Below are positions 1-10,813 of a stretch of DNA of 64,000 nt, in pieces. Where the stretch lies: contig CAJQUW010000932.1 in assembly GCA_907163375.1 (NCBI GenBank), positions 124,001-188,000 on the forward strand, read 5' to 3'. The translations under genes were made by a program, and so were the position numbers. How positions within the stretch are numbered: the stretch's first letter is position 1; every line of letters starts with the position of its first letter. The stretch comes from Prostheceraeus crozeri (lineage: Eukaryota; Platyhelminthes; Polycladida; Euryleptidae). Below the pieces are notes generated by a model, which was not told where the DNA came from, did not search any database, and worked only from the letters and a program-made list of their open reading frames with translations.

Positions 1-1607
1 TAGAAAATTATATCATGAAAACTGGAGACGTTTTATCTGGTCCATTGCATCTTTCTATTCTTCCGCAACAAAATACAGAGTTAACAAATAAACAATATGT
101 TGATACACAAATCAATGACTTAAAAGAAAAATATATAAACGATGTTTTGGTTCCACTGATGAATGAATTAAAGTTGCTTAAACTTAATGACAAATCATTA
201 AACGAAAAATTATTAAAACTTGATAAAAAGGATAGAGAACTAGAAGCAGATATAGCAAAACTTTTTAAAAAGATTTCAGAACAATCAAAAATTTTAATAT
301 TACTTTCTATAAATTTTAAATCTGCAGTCATTAAAAATAAACATCAGATACAACTATTGAAAGAACAATTAGAAGATAAATAGAAAAACTACCTGAAAGA
401 ATTAAAAAAAATTAAAGCAGTTACAAACTACATTCCAAAAAAGTGTTGATGAATTAAGTTCTAAAATTACTCAACAAATGAAAATGATGAATAGAATAAT
501 AAATGAAGTAAACTCGCTTAATCAAAAAGTTGATAAAATGAAAACTCTTAAAAATAATTTAGAAAATGAATTAAAGAAAAATTTACAAGAAAACTCTAAA
601 GAAAATAAAGAACAGTTAGATAATGTTAAAAGACAATTACATGTTCTTAAAATTAAGTTAAATGCTCTTAAAACGGCGTTGAAGATTAATCAGGAGAAAA
701 CGCAAGTTAATAGAAAAGAAATTAAAGTACATCACACGCTACTTGACGCAATAGATAAAGTGCAAAAGAAAATTAATAAAGTTATCACGAAGTTGTTGGA
801 CATTCACAAACGTAAGTTGTCTCAAAATATCACTTGGTCTAAGAAGTTTGAAAATTTAGGCAGACGAAAATTTAAGTTGTCTCAAAATATCACGTAGTCT
901 CAATATACCAGAAGATTGTATTCAAAATATTTCTTTAAAAATGGAAGAAACAAAAGTGGATGAAACCGCAAAAATATATCCTTCGTTATCATATGAAATG
1001 AACATCGAAAAGATGAACAAAGAAAAACATAAAGATAGAGTTAGGTATATGAAAGATAAGGAATCTCAATTATTATTAAGATTAGAGCATTATAAAAAAA
1101 TTAAGAAAGAGATGGTCTAATGTTAAGAATGTAACACAAGGAATTGGCATATTCCTAACAATAAGTTTAGGTGCTTTAACAATTGTTATATCTTCAGGTG
1201 TTTTAGTAATTCCAGTAGTTGCTACAGCTTTAACATGTACGGGTGTTTTTGCAACTTCACTTGTTACAATGTTAGATAAATCTTTAATAACTAAGAAACG
1301 AAAATCATTAAAAACTAAGCATTTACATATTAAAGAAGTCTATGACAAATTACATTACTACTTTCAGAGAGTATGTGATGATAATGTTATTACGTTAGAT
1401 GAGATTGAAAAATTTGATCAAATAGCTAATGAAGTAAATCAAATATCATTTCATTTAAAGACCAAAAAAGTTGATGATAAGAATAAACAGGATGGCAAAA
1501 GTTTTAGTGATGGTAAAATTTCTAATGAAGAAAATGATAAAATTTTTTTAGAAGAGCTAAAAACTTTAAGCGAAAATTTAAGCAAAACTTTATTAAACAA
1601 AACTTAA
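1..1607 (+). pseudogene. Fiber-like coiled-coil/membrane protein, broken, 5' end outside window
   Basis: The reading starts with a short glycine/leucine segment and a KQYVD-type motif (near 90-110), a pattern I associate with fiber or tail-fiber N-termini, and then runs into several hundred bases of heptad-like coiled coil rich in Lys, Leu, Asn and Glu. From about 1130 to 1270 it codes a long hydrophobic stretch that could form two membrane helices. It ends with a charged helical domain at about 1270-1607. Frame breaks occur near 378 (one base missing relative to the second copy), near 405, near 895 and near 1105, so it is not translatable as it stands. I infer a virion fiber or spike role from family resemblance; no catalytic motif is visible. 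The first 594 bases recur at 10,878-11,471. Confidence 0.55.
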
Positions 1608-1647
1608 AACGAAAAGATGTCAGACAACAAAGCAATAAAAAAATAAT

Positions 1648-2546
1648 TTGTTCAGTAAAATGTTTTTGCTGTATTCCAATGGTACCACAAAATTCAAATA
1701 TTATGTTTTAAAAATGGATAAAATTAGAGCTGATAATTTTAAAAGAATAAAACAATTAGAAGAGTTAATAAAACAAAGAAATATTATGAAAGAAAATCAT
1801 CTTCAACATAGAATGATAAAAGCTGGTATTCAATCTGATATGTTTGAAAAAATGCAGCAAACCGAGCAAGTAAAAACTGATTTTGAGAAAACTATGAAAC
1901 CATTTAAAACTCTTGAAAAAGAACTTACAAATAATGATAAACAAATTGATATAACAGATCCAGAGCACAAAACTATATTAGATGACTATGGATTACTAGA
2001 ATCAAACATTAATAAGAAATTACCAAAATCTATGCAATTTGAACTTTCTATTTCATTTATAGATGGAAAAACAATACCTAGATTTTATCTCGGACAAAAA
2101 ATATATTTCCACAACCTTTTCGAGGTTTAATTTTTTCACCAGATAAATATCCTTTTAATTTAGATAGAAATTTTGTTGATCTTTTAAGAGGAGCAGATTT
2201 AAATAATTATGCTGTAGAAGATCTCATAAAATATAAAGCTATGTTAGATAGAGTTAAAGCAGGAAAAACTCTTAAACGTTATAGAGAATTAGAAAATTTA
2301 TTATCAGCGGGAGTTAAAGTAGGAAAAGGTTTTAAAACAGAAACAACTGTATTTTTACCAGATGATCCACAAGAATTACTAAATAGATTAAATATTTTAA
2401 TATCGGCAATAAAAGAAGGACATAATTCTAGTTTCAATGAAATTCATGCTATATTGAAAAGACTGTTAGAAAAGAAGATTCTAAATGAAGAGGATTATAA
2501 AAGTATAACGGGACATCGGAGATGTCTTTCAGGGCTTCGCCCGTAG
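1648..2546 (+). pseudogene. Conserved Maverick protein of unknown function, frameshifted
   Basis: Two open segments (to 2130, and from about 2110 to 2546) are adjacent parts of one protein separated by a single frameshift near 2105-2120. The N-terminal part is a charged helical region. The C-terminal part has a short beta-like block followed by a motif of the type N-Y-x-x-E-D-L-x-x-Y-K (about 2205-2240). That layout resembles a family common in invertebrate Mavericks with no assigned role, so I give none. It lies between the fiber-like gene and the penton-like gene, in the same direction, which suggests a virion or assembly function. The 3' end runs into a GC-rich hairpin pair at 2512-2545. 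Confidence 0.5.
2512..2545. repeat. GC-rich double hairpin a
   Basis: Two adjacent small palindromes with three-base loops: GACATC-GGA-GATGTC at 2512-2526, and GGGC-TTC-GCCC inside outer TTCAG/CTGAA arms just after. They stand out against very AT-rich surroundings and sit at the end of the preceding ORF. Similar pairs occur at 4237-4290 and 12,070-12,098. They could be transcription terminators or small mobile palindromes. Confidence 0.6.
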
Positions 2547-2610
2547 CTGAAATATGTTGTTGTTTTTAATTTTTTTATAAAAGATATTTATTCAAAATTT
2601 TAACTAAAAA

Positions 2611-3399
2611 ATGTGTTCAGCAGATTTTGACAAAATTAATAATCATTTAGAAAATTTAACAGAGACTTTGGGTTCATCAAAATTTAGTACGACGTTAAAA
2701 ATTATAACAACTACTTCATCACACACTTGTAATTTAGAACCCATTCTACATTTGGAACAAAATAAAAATTATCAAATTGCATTGACTAGTTTCTCCACAT
2801 TTAACACTATTCAAAACGTTATCAAAGATGTGAATGATCAATTTAGATATTCTACTGATAAAGGCAAAACGTGGAAAATACTAACTTTTCTTCCTGGTTC
2901 TTACGAAGTTGAATCAATATCAAATGAAATTAAGAGACATTTAGGTATACCATTTAAAGATAAGAAACAATTACATTTTGCAGTTGAATCGGCAGTTAAT
3001 AAATTTTCTCTTACTTTAGACGAAAATCATCAAGTTGATTTTAATCATGATAGATCATTGTCAAAGCTATTAGGATTTGATAAACAAACCTATAGTCAAG
3101 GTTATCATTTAGGTGAGAAGATTCCAAAAATAACTGAAACAAATTCAATTGTTGTACATTGTGACATTATTGAAGGAGGATATATAAATGGTAAATTATC
3201 AAATTTAATATTCAGTTTTCCAGCTTTTACTGTACCCATTGGTTATAGATTAAATGTATTTCCACAAACATTAATATATTTTCCTATTACAAGAAAAACT
3301 ATTAACAACATTAACATTAGAATCACTGATGAGAAAGGACAAGAAATAAATTTTGGAGGTGAAGAGATTATGATAGATCTTTTGGTTTGGGAGGTATAA
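2611..3399 (+). CDS. Penton-like / minor capsid family protein
   Basis: An intact 262-residue ORF. A short helical leader is followed by beta-rich sequence, a motif of the form S-L-S-K-L-L-G-F near residue 150-158, and an ending with P-x-x-x-I-Y-F-P-I-T, I-x-x-I-N-I-R-I-T-D and a Gly-Glu-rich terminal strand. This arrangement matches a family carried by many Mavericks and usually regarded as a minor capsid (penton-like) or capsid-associated protein; the structural role is inference. Its ATG is directly preceded by an AT-rich block ending in taactaaaaa. It is the best preserved ORF of this element and lies just upstream of the packaging ATPase, consistent with a morphogenesis cluster. Confidence 0.6.
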   Translation: MCSADFDKINNHLENLTETLGSSKFSTTLKIITTTSSHTCNLEPILHLEQNKNYQIALTSFSTFNTIQNVIKDVNDQFRYSTDKGKTWKILTFLPGSYEVESISNEIKRHLGIPFKDKKQLHFAVESAVNKFSLTLDENHQVDFNHDRSLSKLLGFDKQTYSQGYHLGEKIPKITETNSIVVHCDIIEGGYINGKLSNLIFSFPAFTVPIGYRLNVFPQTLIYFPITRKTINNINIRITDEKGQEINFGGEEIMIDLLVWEV

Positions 3400-3429
3400 A
3401 CTACCACGCGAAGCTAGAGAAGTTTAATT

Positions 3430-3471
3430 TTCTTCTTCTTTTAAAATAAAAATAAAATTTTTTATTAAAAA
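3430..3471 (+). promoter_or_regulatory. AT-rich promoter-like block before ATPase gene
   Basis: The bases before the 3472 ATG read as T-rich then A-rich blocks ending in ttttttattaaaaa directly at the start codon. Very similar blocks precede the starts at 2611, 4362, 10,814 and, on the minus strand, 10,738. Recurrence directly at start codons suggests an element-specific promoter or very short leaders. Confidence 0.4.
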
Positions 3472-4233
3472 ATGAGTGAAGTGCCCCCATTAAATTAAAA
3501 AAAACTCAAATTTAATCATCATCCAAATTTATCTAATAAAGTTTTATCAGTTATTTGTGGAAGATCAGGTTGTGGAAAAACGTATCTATTATTTAAAATA
3601 TTAACGACTCCAAATTTTTTGGATTATAACAATCTTATAATTTATACAACAACAGCAGAACAGCCCGTATATCAATTTTTAAAATATGGATTTGAAAATA
3701 ATCTTAAAAAAACAGCAATTGCTTCATTATTCAAAGAATATGAAAAATCTGAAGATGAAGAAGAAATAAGTTCGTGGTGTGAAGAAGCAGCAAAAAATAG
3801 TCAGTTAGTAGAATCCAATAAAAATAAGCATATAAAGATACAATTAATAGATGATAGTGGTAATATGCAAGATCCTAGTAAACTAGATAAAACAATGAAA
3901 CATTGTGTAATTTTTGATGATTGTGTTAATGATAGAAATCAGTCAGTTCAGAGAAATTATTTCACAAGAGGTAGACATAATAACTGTAGTGTTTTTTATT
4001 TAACACAAAGTATGTATTCATTAGACGGAAGTGTTATTAGAAAGAATGCAAATATATTTATACTATTTGAAATAAATGCAAGAAACTTAAGTGATTTGTT
4101 AAGAGATTTTTGCGTAAGAAATAAAGATGAATTTAAACAATCGTGTAACAATGCTTGGTCAAAAGATTATGGCTTCATTACAATTAATATTGATAAAAAA
4201 ATTCATGATAGTTATAGAAGATTTGTTCACTGA
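3472..4233 (+). pseudogene. Packaging ATPase (HerA/FtsK-like), premature stop
   Basis: The frame opens at an ATG at 3472 and meets a TAA at 3496-3498, then continues in the same frame to 4233. The Walker A motif GRSGCGKT lies about 90 bases downstream of the ATG. A hydrophobic strand ending in acidic residues (VIFDDCV, about 3907-3927) fits Walker B, and the following region with Arg and Gln residues fits the sensor part of Maverick and adenovirus-type genome-packaging ATPases. In the family this enzyme pumps DNA into capsids. Apart from the early nonsense codon the frame is open, so either the gene died recently or an assembly error lies in the A-rich run. A later start could bypass the stop but would sit close to Walker A. 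Confidence 0.75.
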
Positions 4234-4236
4234 CTA

Positions 4237-4290
4237 GCCTTTGGCTCGAGGGGCTTTGCCCCGACTGAAAGTCGATAGAAAATATTTTCG
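4237..4290. repeat. GC-rich double hairpin b
   Basis: Just after the ATPase stop codon there is GGGGC-TTT-GCCCC followed by GACT-GAA-AGTC. An imperfect direct repeat (ggagtgatcgaac, ggagtgaccgaat) follows up to about 4318. Same style as the other GC-rich paired hairpins in this AT-rich element. Confidence 0.55.
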
Positions 4291-4361
4291 TGGAGTGATC
4301 GAACGGAGTGACCGAATAATTTTTTCTTATAAATTTTTTATTAATAAAAATAAAAAAAAAT

Positions 4362-4883
4362 ATGTTGAATGCTTACAAGATAGAACATGTACCAGTTTTA
4401 AAACATCCTACAAATCCTGTAAATTCGAAGAAAGAAGTTAGATTTTATCATCATCATAAATACGTAGCGCTCATTACAGATTATAAAACAAAACATGGTA
4501 TTAAACCGTGTGTTAAAACAAAAGACTTTCCACTTTGTTTAAGAAGTTTCCGAGTATTTTTGTCGTATAATAATTTATGGTGGTTGGTTAAGAAAGAACA
4601 TTTAACAACACATGAATTAGAAACATTACATCAATTACATATTCCTGGAACCGAGGTTCTATGTAAAAATTCATTTTTTCTTTTAAAAAATATGAATCGT
4701 GAAATGTCTCTCGGACAAACGTCTAGGATTGATGAATTAATCAAGAAACAAATTGCAGAGTTTGATGCGCAAATTAAACATAGTAAACGTATTAAAAAAC
4801 AGAAACGTACTAGGCGTAGTATTAGACGTAATATTAAAAAACAAAAGTGGAACAAAAGAAATATTAGAAACTCCTATTACTGA
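4362..4883 (+). pseudogene. Basic protein, probably N-terminal part of the polymerase gene
   Basis: A 173-residue reading that opens with an ATG after the recurring AT-rich start block. I do not recognise a family. The first 120 residues have a mixed alpha/beta look with several His and Trp residues; the last 50 are strongly basic (Lys/Arg). Near 4845, in an A-rich run, the coding character passes to the frame of the downstream DNA polymerase, so the two segments are probably one gene separated by a one-base shift. If so, this would be the region ahead of the exonuclease domain, where protein-primed polymerases can carry accessory or terminal-protein sequence; that assignment is speculative. 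Confidence 0.45.
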
Positions 4884-6767
4884 TATCTTTTTTGATGATA
4901 GAATTAAGGATGAGCTTGGTAATGATTTATGTAATTTATTTAATCCAAATGAAATTAAATATGAAAATGTATCTTTTATTAATGTAGTAAATGATATGCG
5001 GAAACTTTTAGCAAATGGTAAAATTATTAATTTACTTGGAAAAGTTGTTAAAGATCAGGAAAATATAATTCAAAATCTTTACGTAACCTTCTATAATAAA
5101 AATTCATTTGAAACATGGTTTTCGAATCTGGATGAGAAATCCGATGCTAACGAATGGATTTTTACAGGTGATATTAAATATGAAGATTTTGGAATGAAGT
5201 TAGTACAAAGATCGTATAGAGGGGCAGGGATTAATATGAAATATAGAATCAAAGAATATTTCGGTGAATATTGTTATATTCCTTCTGAAGATTTTTGTTT
5301 TATTAAATGTTATAATGTTTTACGAGGTATTAATGAAGAACAAGGAGAAATGATGAAAGAAATGTTTAATAATTTTTTATATAAAGAGAAAGCCACATCT
5401 AGAACAAGAGTAATGTCAAACTACAAATTTTCTCAATTCAATAAATATTTTGGAGAATGTGTTCAATATTATAGTCCTGCCAATCGTCATTTAAATCCTA
5501 GAGGAATTGAAACGTTTCATAATTATGTTTATTACAATTATTTTCACGAAGGTTCAACAATTGGACACTATTGTTTAATTAATAAATTTCATAAATTAAA
5601 AGCTATTAGAGAAATTGAAAATAATTTCAAACCCATATATAAAACAGTTACTGATGAAAATCTAACAACGCGTCCATATAAAATCATAACAAAGAAAAAA
5701 ATTGACTATGGTTCAACATATATTTGGGATCTCGAAACTTTTCCTGATCCTAACTGTTCAACAGCTCATCCTATTCCTTATGCTGTAGGAGCTATTAATT
5801 TTAATAGGTTTATATGTTGCTTACCGAAAAAAAGATTGAAAGAATTAGAAACACGTTTGTTAAGTGATATGATTAAAATTAAACGATCAAAAGATGAAGA
5901 TGAAATTAAAAAACTTAAAAAACAGATTAATGAGTATAATAATTTCACTGAATTAGAATTTAATAAACTTCAAAATTGTGTGAAAATATTTACGAGAACT
6001 GAGGATGATGAATGTCCGATCGGGGGAAACCCAGAGGACGTATGTCCGATCCATCAATTTTTCAAAACTCTTGGAAAATTTAATTATTCGAAAGTAACTT
6101 TAATAGCTCACAATTCATCAGGTTTTGATTCCTATTTTCCAATAAAAGCTAATTTTAAATTATCTAAACCGCCTCTTAAAACTTCAAGAGGAATATTGAC
6201 TGCTTCATTACAAAATCCTTATACAACTCAATGTGTTAGTAGATACATTCAAAAATCTTTTAGATTTAAAAACAATATGAAAAAAATTCACCTTCAGGTA
6301 AATTAGCACTTCAAACTATTATAATGAAATGTAGTTATCAACATGTAAAAACAAGTCTTTCTAAATGGCGTGAGAATTTTAAAATTCCTACGAATGTGTG
6401 TAAATTAAATTATGAAATTGGAGACTTAACACATGAAAATTATAAAGAAAAAGAAAATGAATGGAGACCATATTTAGTTAACGATATTCTTTCTTTAGCT
6501 TTTTGTATCTACAAATATAATAATGTTATGCGAGATTTAGTTGGTGAAGATATAACTACTAATTTAACATCCTCCGCTTTAACATTTAACGGTTGGATGA
6601 AAAGCGTACAAAATGACAATATAACTATTCATTCTCATATAGATTTATGGGCTAGAAATTATATTAGAAAATCTGTTACAGGTGGAAGAGTTTCAGCAAA
6701 TATAAGAAAATACATATCGCCATTTTGTAACATCTTGTTACCAATATTAAAACAGTATTTACCTGGT

Positions 6768-6832
6768 CGCTGCGCTGGGGGTACTTTGTCCCCTGGTCGC
6801 TACGCTGGGGGGACTTTGTCCCTTGGAAGTAA
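6768..6832 (+). repeat. Tandem 31 bp GC-rich insert inside polymerase ORF
   Basis: Two near-identical 31 bp units, each with cctggtcgct at the start and ending ctttgtccc, sit between the Exo III and motif A regions. The second contains GGGAC-TTT-GTCCC. They are translated in frame as a Gly/Pro/Arg-rich peptide unlike the Lys/Asn/Ile-rich surroundings. This looks like insertion of a small GC-rich palindromic element into coding sequence. Confidence 0.6.
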
Positions 6833-7720
6833 TTTAATAGATTTAATGAAACAGTATCGAGATTTAGGATAAAACTGAAATTTGTAAGAAAATTTCAAAT
6901 CAACTACTTGAACAAAAAAAATGAATTTCTAATGGCTTTTGATGCAACATCTTTATATCCATCAGCTATGTATGATGAAAATTCAGAATACCCTAAAGCT
7001 GAATCAGCTAGAAAATTTCGTCAAGAAGAAGAACGAGAAATAATATCTAAATTTAATTCTCAAACATTTAGACCTAAAACTGGAATATTCTCTGTTGTGT
7101 TTCAATATCCGAATGATATGTTTTTCGAACCAGTTCCTATAAAAGATAAAGTTAAAAATCAAAATAATAATTCTCATGTAAAAGTAATCAGGTTTAGAAA
7201 TGGTATATGTTATGATGTATTAACTTCTGTAGACATACAAGAAATTGTTAGATGTGGTGGAAAAATCTTACATATTACTGATGGTATAATTTATGAAAAA
7301 AATTATCAAGTTTCACCATTTCGAAATTATATTGAAAAAATTTTTAATTTGAGAAAAAAATATAAAACAGAAGGAAATACTGTAGGCGATGAGTTAATTA
7401 AATTATTGATGAATTCACTATATGGAAAAACCGTACAAAAAGATATAACCACTAAATATCATTTATGGAATGAGAATACATTGAGAAAAAATTTCACTCA
7501 AGAAGTAAAAGATTATGAAAAATTAAATGATGAACAATATTTAGCGAAAGTAGAAATGGAAGATGATGAATTTCTCAAAACTAATATTGTAAAAGATGGG
7601 AAGACGTCATTCATGCCATCACACTTAGGTTCTTTCATTCTTTCTCACTCTAGAAGAATCATGAATAACTTTATTTTAGAAATTAATGGTTTCAACGAAA
7701 AATACATTCATTATACAGAT

Positions 7721-8770
7721 TCAGTAACAGCTGACACGCCTGTAATATTGAGAAAGAATAATTTATTATTTATTTCTAGAATAGATAGTATTGTAAACAA
7801 CTATAAAATTAATCCGTTTGAAATTAATGGTGATATGAAAGAAATTTCATTTGTCGATAATTTAGAAATTTATACTCATAATGGATGGAGAAAAGTAAAA
7901 AAAATTATTAGACATCTTACAAATAAAAGTATTTATCGAATAAGAACAAAAATGGGAATAGTAGATGTTACTGAAGATCATTCATTGTTAGATGAAAGAG
8001 GTAATGAAATAAAGCCACAAGAATTAAATATAGGAACAAATTTACTACATAATAAATTATTTTTAGACGACAATACAATCACATTGAAACAAATTGTAAG
8101 TGATATTTATGTTAATGATCCACCTAATTTAAGATGTAAGCAAGCATTTATAGAAGGGTTCTTTTTAGGAGATGGCTCTGCTGGAATCTATAATTATGAA
8201 TCAGGAGTCAGATATTGTTGTACTTTATATAACCAAGATCTTAACCTCTTAATTAAATTAAAAACATATTTTAATGAAGTCTATAACAATGATTGTAAAA
8301 TATATGATACAATGAGATCATCTAGGGTATACAAACTAAAATTTCAAAATCCAAAACAATATGCCACATACTTTAGTGAAAATTATTATAATCAGTTTAA
8401 AGAAAAACGTGTTCCTTGGTATGTTCTAAATGCTGAATATAATATTAGATATTGGTTCTTTGTTGGATTTTATGCAGCAGATGGGGACAAGAAATCTTTT
8501 TTTACAAGGAAATATGCAACTATTCGTTTCACACAGAAAAATAAAGAAACCTTTAGTGGTTTATACAATTTGGCATCATCTCTAGGTATTAATTTGGTAG
8601 TAAGCGAAAGACAAGATAAATCATTATGCTTTAGTGCGTGTCAAGTTAAAAATAATATTACCAAAGATGTCACCACTGTAAGATATTTAAATAATAAACC
8701 ACAATATGTTTATGATATTGAAACAGAAGATGGCACATTTAATTGTGGTTTTCCATTAATTGTAAAAAAC
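7721..8770 (+). other. Intein with LAGLIDADG-type homing endonuclease in PolB motif C
   Basis: A 350-codon in-frame segment splits motif C exactly between its two Asp-containing halves. It begins with Ser followed by VTADTPV (splicing block A), has VTEDHSLL (block B, with the Thr and His of the TxxH motif), two endonuclease motifs (FIEGFFLGDGS at about 8146-8178 and FVGFYAADGD at about 8459-8488), then VYDIETEDGTF and a C-terminal Val-Lys-Asn before a Thr +1 residue (blocks F and G). The Ser1, terminal Asn and Thr +1 nucleophiles needed for splicing are present; the usual penultimate His is Lys. Both endonuclease motifs keep the acidic residue, so cutting activity is possible. The segment is uninterrupted, unlike its host gene. 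This is the classic polymerase motif C intein site known from giant viruses and archaea. Confidence 0.88.
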
Positions 8771-9262
8771 ACTGATTCAATATACATTTCTAATGAACTC
8801 TTCAATAAATTAGATGCTGCTGGATATTTTGGGGGAGAATTGTGTCAAGGAAAAAATGATTATGGAAATGGTGGAATTATTTTTGCAATGTTTATTGCTC
8901 CTAAAATAAAATATTGTATTACTGTAGATGAACAAGGGAGACTTACTGAAAAGAAAACATTCAAAGGATATTCACAAGATAAAGTAAAAGTAGAAGATTT
9001 TCTAAAATTATATTCGGGGAAAACATTATCGACTACAGTTAATAAACCATGGAAAAGATCTTTAGAAACTGGAATTAGTATTCCTGATAAAAATAATAAT
9101 ACTTAAGAAAAAAATTCTCGGGTCAAATAAATATTCTTAAACGTCAAGCACCTGATGAAAATGAAATTATGTTACCTTATAACGGAGAAGATATTCAAGT
9201 TGAAATATTTCAAACAATCGTCTGTGAGAGTAATTTAAGTGATGATGATGACAAGTGGGAAT

Positions 9263-9384
9263 AATAATTTTTTCGTTACATCTAAAAACTTATTACATTT
9301 AAAAATTTTATAACATCTAAAAATTTTATTACATATGAAAATATATTTATCATATAACGTTTTATCACATTAAGTTTTATCATA
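9263..9384. other. Short AT-rich intergenic region
   Basis: Between the polymerase tail and the convergent minus-strand gene lie repeated motifs of the kind acatctaaaaa and cattaagttttatcat. No coding sequence is seen. It may hold transcript ends for both genes. Confidence 0.4.
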
Positions 9385-10738
9385 TTAAGTTTTATCATAT
9401 AACGTTTTATCAAAAGATAATTTAAATTTATTTTCACTAACTATTGATTCTTCTTCATCATCATCATAAATTGATTCTTCATCATCATCATAAATTGATT
9501 CTTCAACATCATAAATTACACTTTTTGGTATAGGATGCCATTCCCTGATAGGATACCATTCCCTGATAAGAATATCTAATTCCAAATTATATTTATTATT
9601 TGATAATAATATAATAGGGAAAAATATTGGTCTTTGATCTCTTTTGGAAAATTTAATAACACCACCATAATCTGAATCATTTTTAGTTTTTATTAAAGAT
9701 GATAAAATTTTAAATTGATTAGATGTAAATCCTAATTTAAATTTTGTAGACCGACACATAGTTGTCTAACAGTATCTTCAACTATTCCATCATTATTATT
9801 TTCAATTGTAAGAAAATGAAATTTAGATAAATTTTGATTATATGTAGTATTAATATCATGTTGAGATATAAATTTTTCTTCACTTAAATTTTTATAATTA
9901 CTAATATTTTTATAATCTTTTTTATCATTTACACCTTTTTCAGATGTTTCAGAATCACCATCTATATTATCATCATCTATATTATTATCATTATTATTAT
10001 TATAAGATTCTTTAAAATTATTATGATTATGGTCATTGTTAATAGTATAAGGTGTAGTCCACATATAATTTTTTTCTTGTTGTGACAACCCATTTATATA
10101 AGATTTTAACAAATTAATATTTAAATTTGAATATAATCCTATATATGTATCATCATCATATCTGTGGCATTTCTAATGTTTCTTGTTTATAAATTGTGTC
10201 TCTATAATAAACTTGGCACAATAATTCTTCGTGATGTTTTTTACTCTCTATGTGAATGTTATATCTGTTTTGTTCATCAACAAATAATTTTATTTTTTCC
10301 TTTAAAAAAAGATTTTAATTTTTTAACTAATTCTTTAATATTGATATAATTGATAATTTTAGTTTCTATCCAATCAGTATTACTAATTGGTAATACTGCT
10401 CTAATAAAACCATAAACATTATTATGACCAATAATAACCATATTTTCTTTGTTTAATTCAACATAAGCCACATCATTATATTTGCTTACAATATCCATAA
10501 ATTTTATAAATGGATCTCCCGGAAAAATACAATAGTTGGTTTCTATAGAAGGTAAACCTTTTGCTTGTTCTCTAAATATTTCGGCTTGTAATTCAAATAA
10601 AATTTTTACATCTATACATGGATTATTATTATTATTATTATTATCAAAACATTTATTTTCAAATCCCGTTGATCTCGTCGAATAAGAAGAACAGGATGAT
10701 GCGGGCGAATATAATTTTTTTAAATTTGGTTTTTCCAT
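9385..10738 (-). pseudogene. Unknown Asn/Asp-rich protein, frameshifted
   Basis: Three consecutive minus-strand open segments (10,738-10,277, 10,112-9,732 and 9,759-9,385) look like pieces of one gene. The start at 10,738 follows the same AT-rich block seen before other genes of this element. The first piece has a Ser-rich start, an Asn homopolymer (AT-rich trinucleotide repeat near 10,622-10,645) and a globular region. The second is Asn/Asp-rich and low complexity. The third contains a small tandem repeat (taggatgccattccctga, twice near 9530-9565) and a terminal acidic Asp/Glu repeat. I do not recognise it. It is transcribed away from the second fiber-like copy, sharing a 75 bp divergent promoter region. 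Confidence 0.45.
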
Positions 10739-10813
10739 TTTTTTATTTTTATTAGAAAAAACTTTATTTTTTTATTTTTATTAGAAGAAATTTTATTTTT
10801 TTATTGTTAAAAA
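10739..10813. promoter_or_regulatory. Divergent AT-rich promoter region
   Basis: Seventy-five bases separate two divergent start codons (10,738 minus and 10,814 plus). Both sides carry ttttttattg/tta-type blocks; the internal unit tttatttttattagaa is repeated. The minus-strand leader reads taataaaaataaaaaa directly before ATG, the plus-strand one ttgttaaaaa before ATG. Confidence 0.45.

Larger units (their letters stand above)
4753..9262 (+). pseudogene. polB: Protein-primed DNA polymerase B, intein-interrupted, frameshifted
   Basis: All signature motifs of a Maverick-type family B polymerase are present in order: Exo I DLETFPDP (about 5730-5757), Exo II AHNSSGFDSYF (about 6100-6138), Exo III with Y-x-x-x-D (about 6469-6502), motif A DATSLYPSAM (6941-6970), motif B with NSLYGKT (about 7410-7435), and motif C split into YTD (to 7720) and TDS (from 8771) by an intein. 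The enzyme would replicate the element from protein-primed ends. Frame breaks occur near 6275, near 6870 and near 9110; an acidic tail in another frame reaches 9262. A GC-rich in-frame insert sits at 6768-6832. Catalytic aspartates are all visible, so the frame breaks, not loss of motifs, are what argue against function. Confidence 0.85.

Noticed and set aside
8-331. 107-residue minus-strand ORF, repeated at 10,885-11,208
   Set aside because: Ser/Phe-rich antisense of the fiber-like coiled coil; it is repeated only because the DNA segment is duplicated.
7721-8770. Intein segment as a group I or spliceosomal intron
   Set aside because: The reading frame is open throughout and carries intein splicing blocks at both ends; no GT-AG boundaries or ribozyme core are needed or seen.
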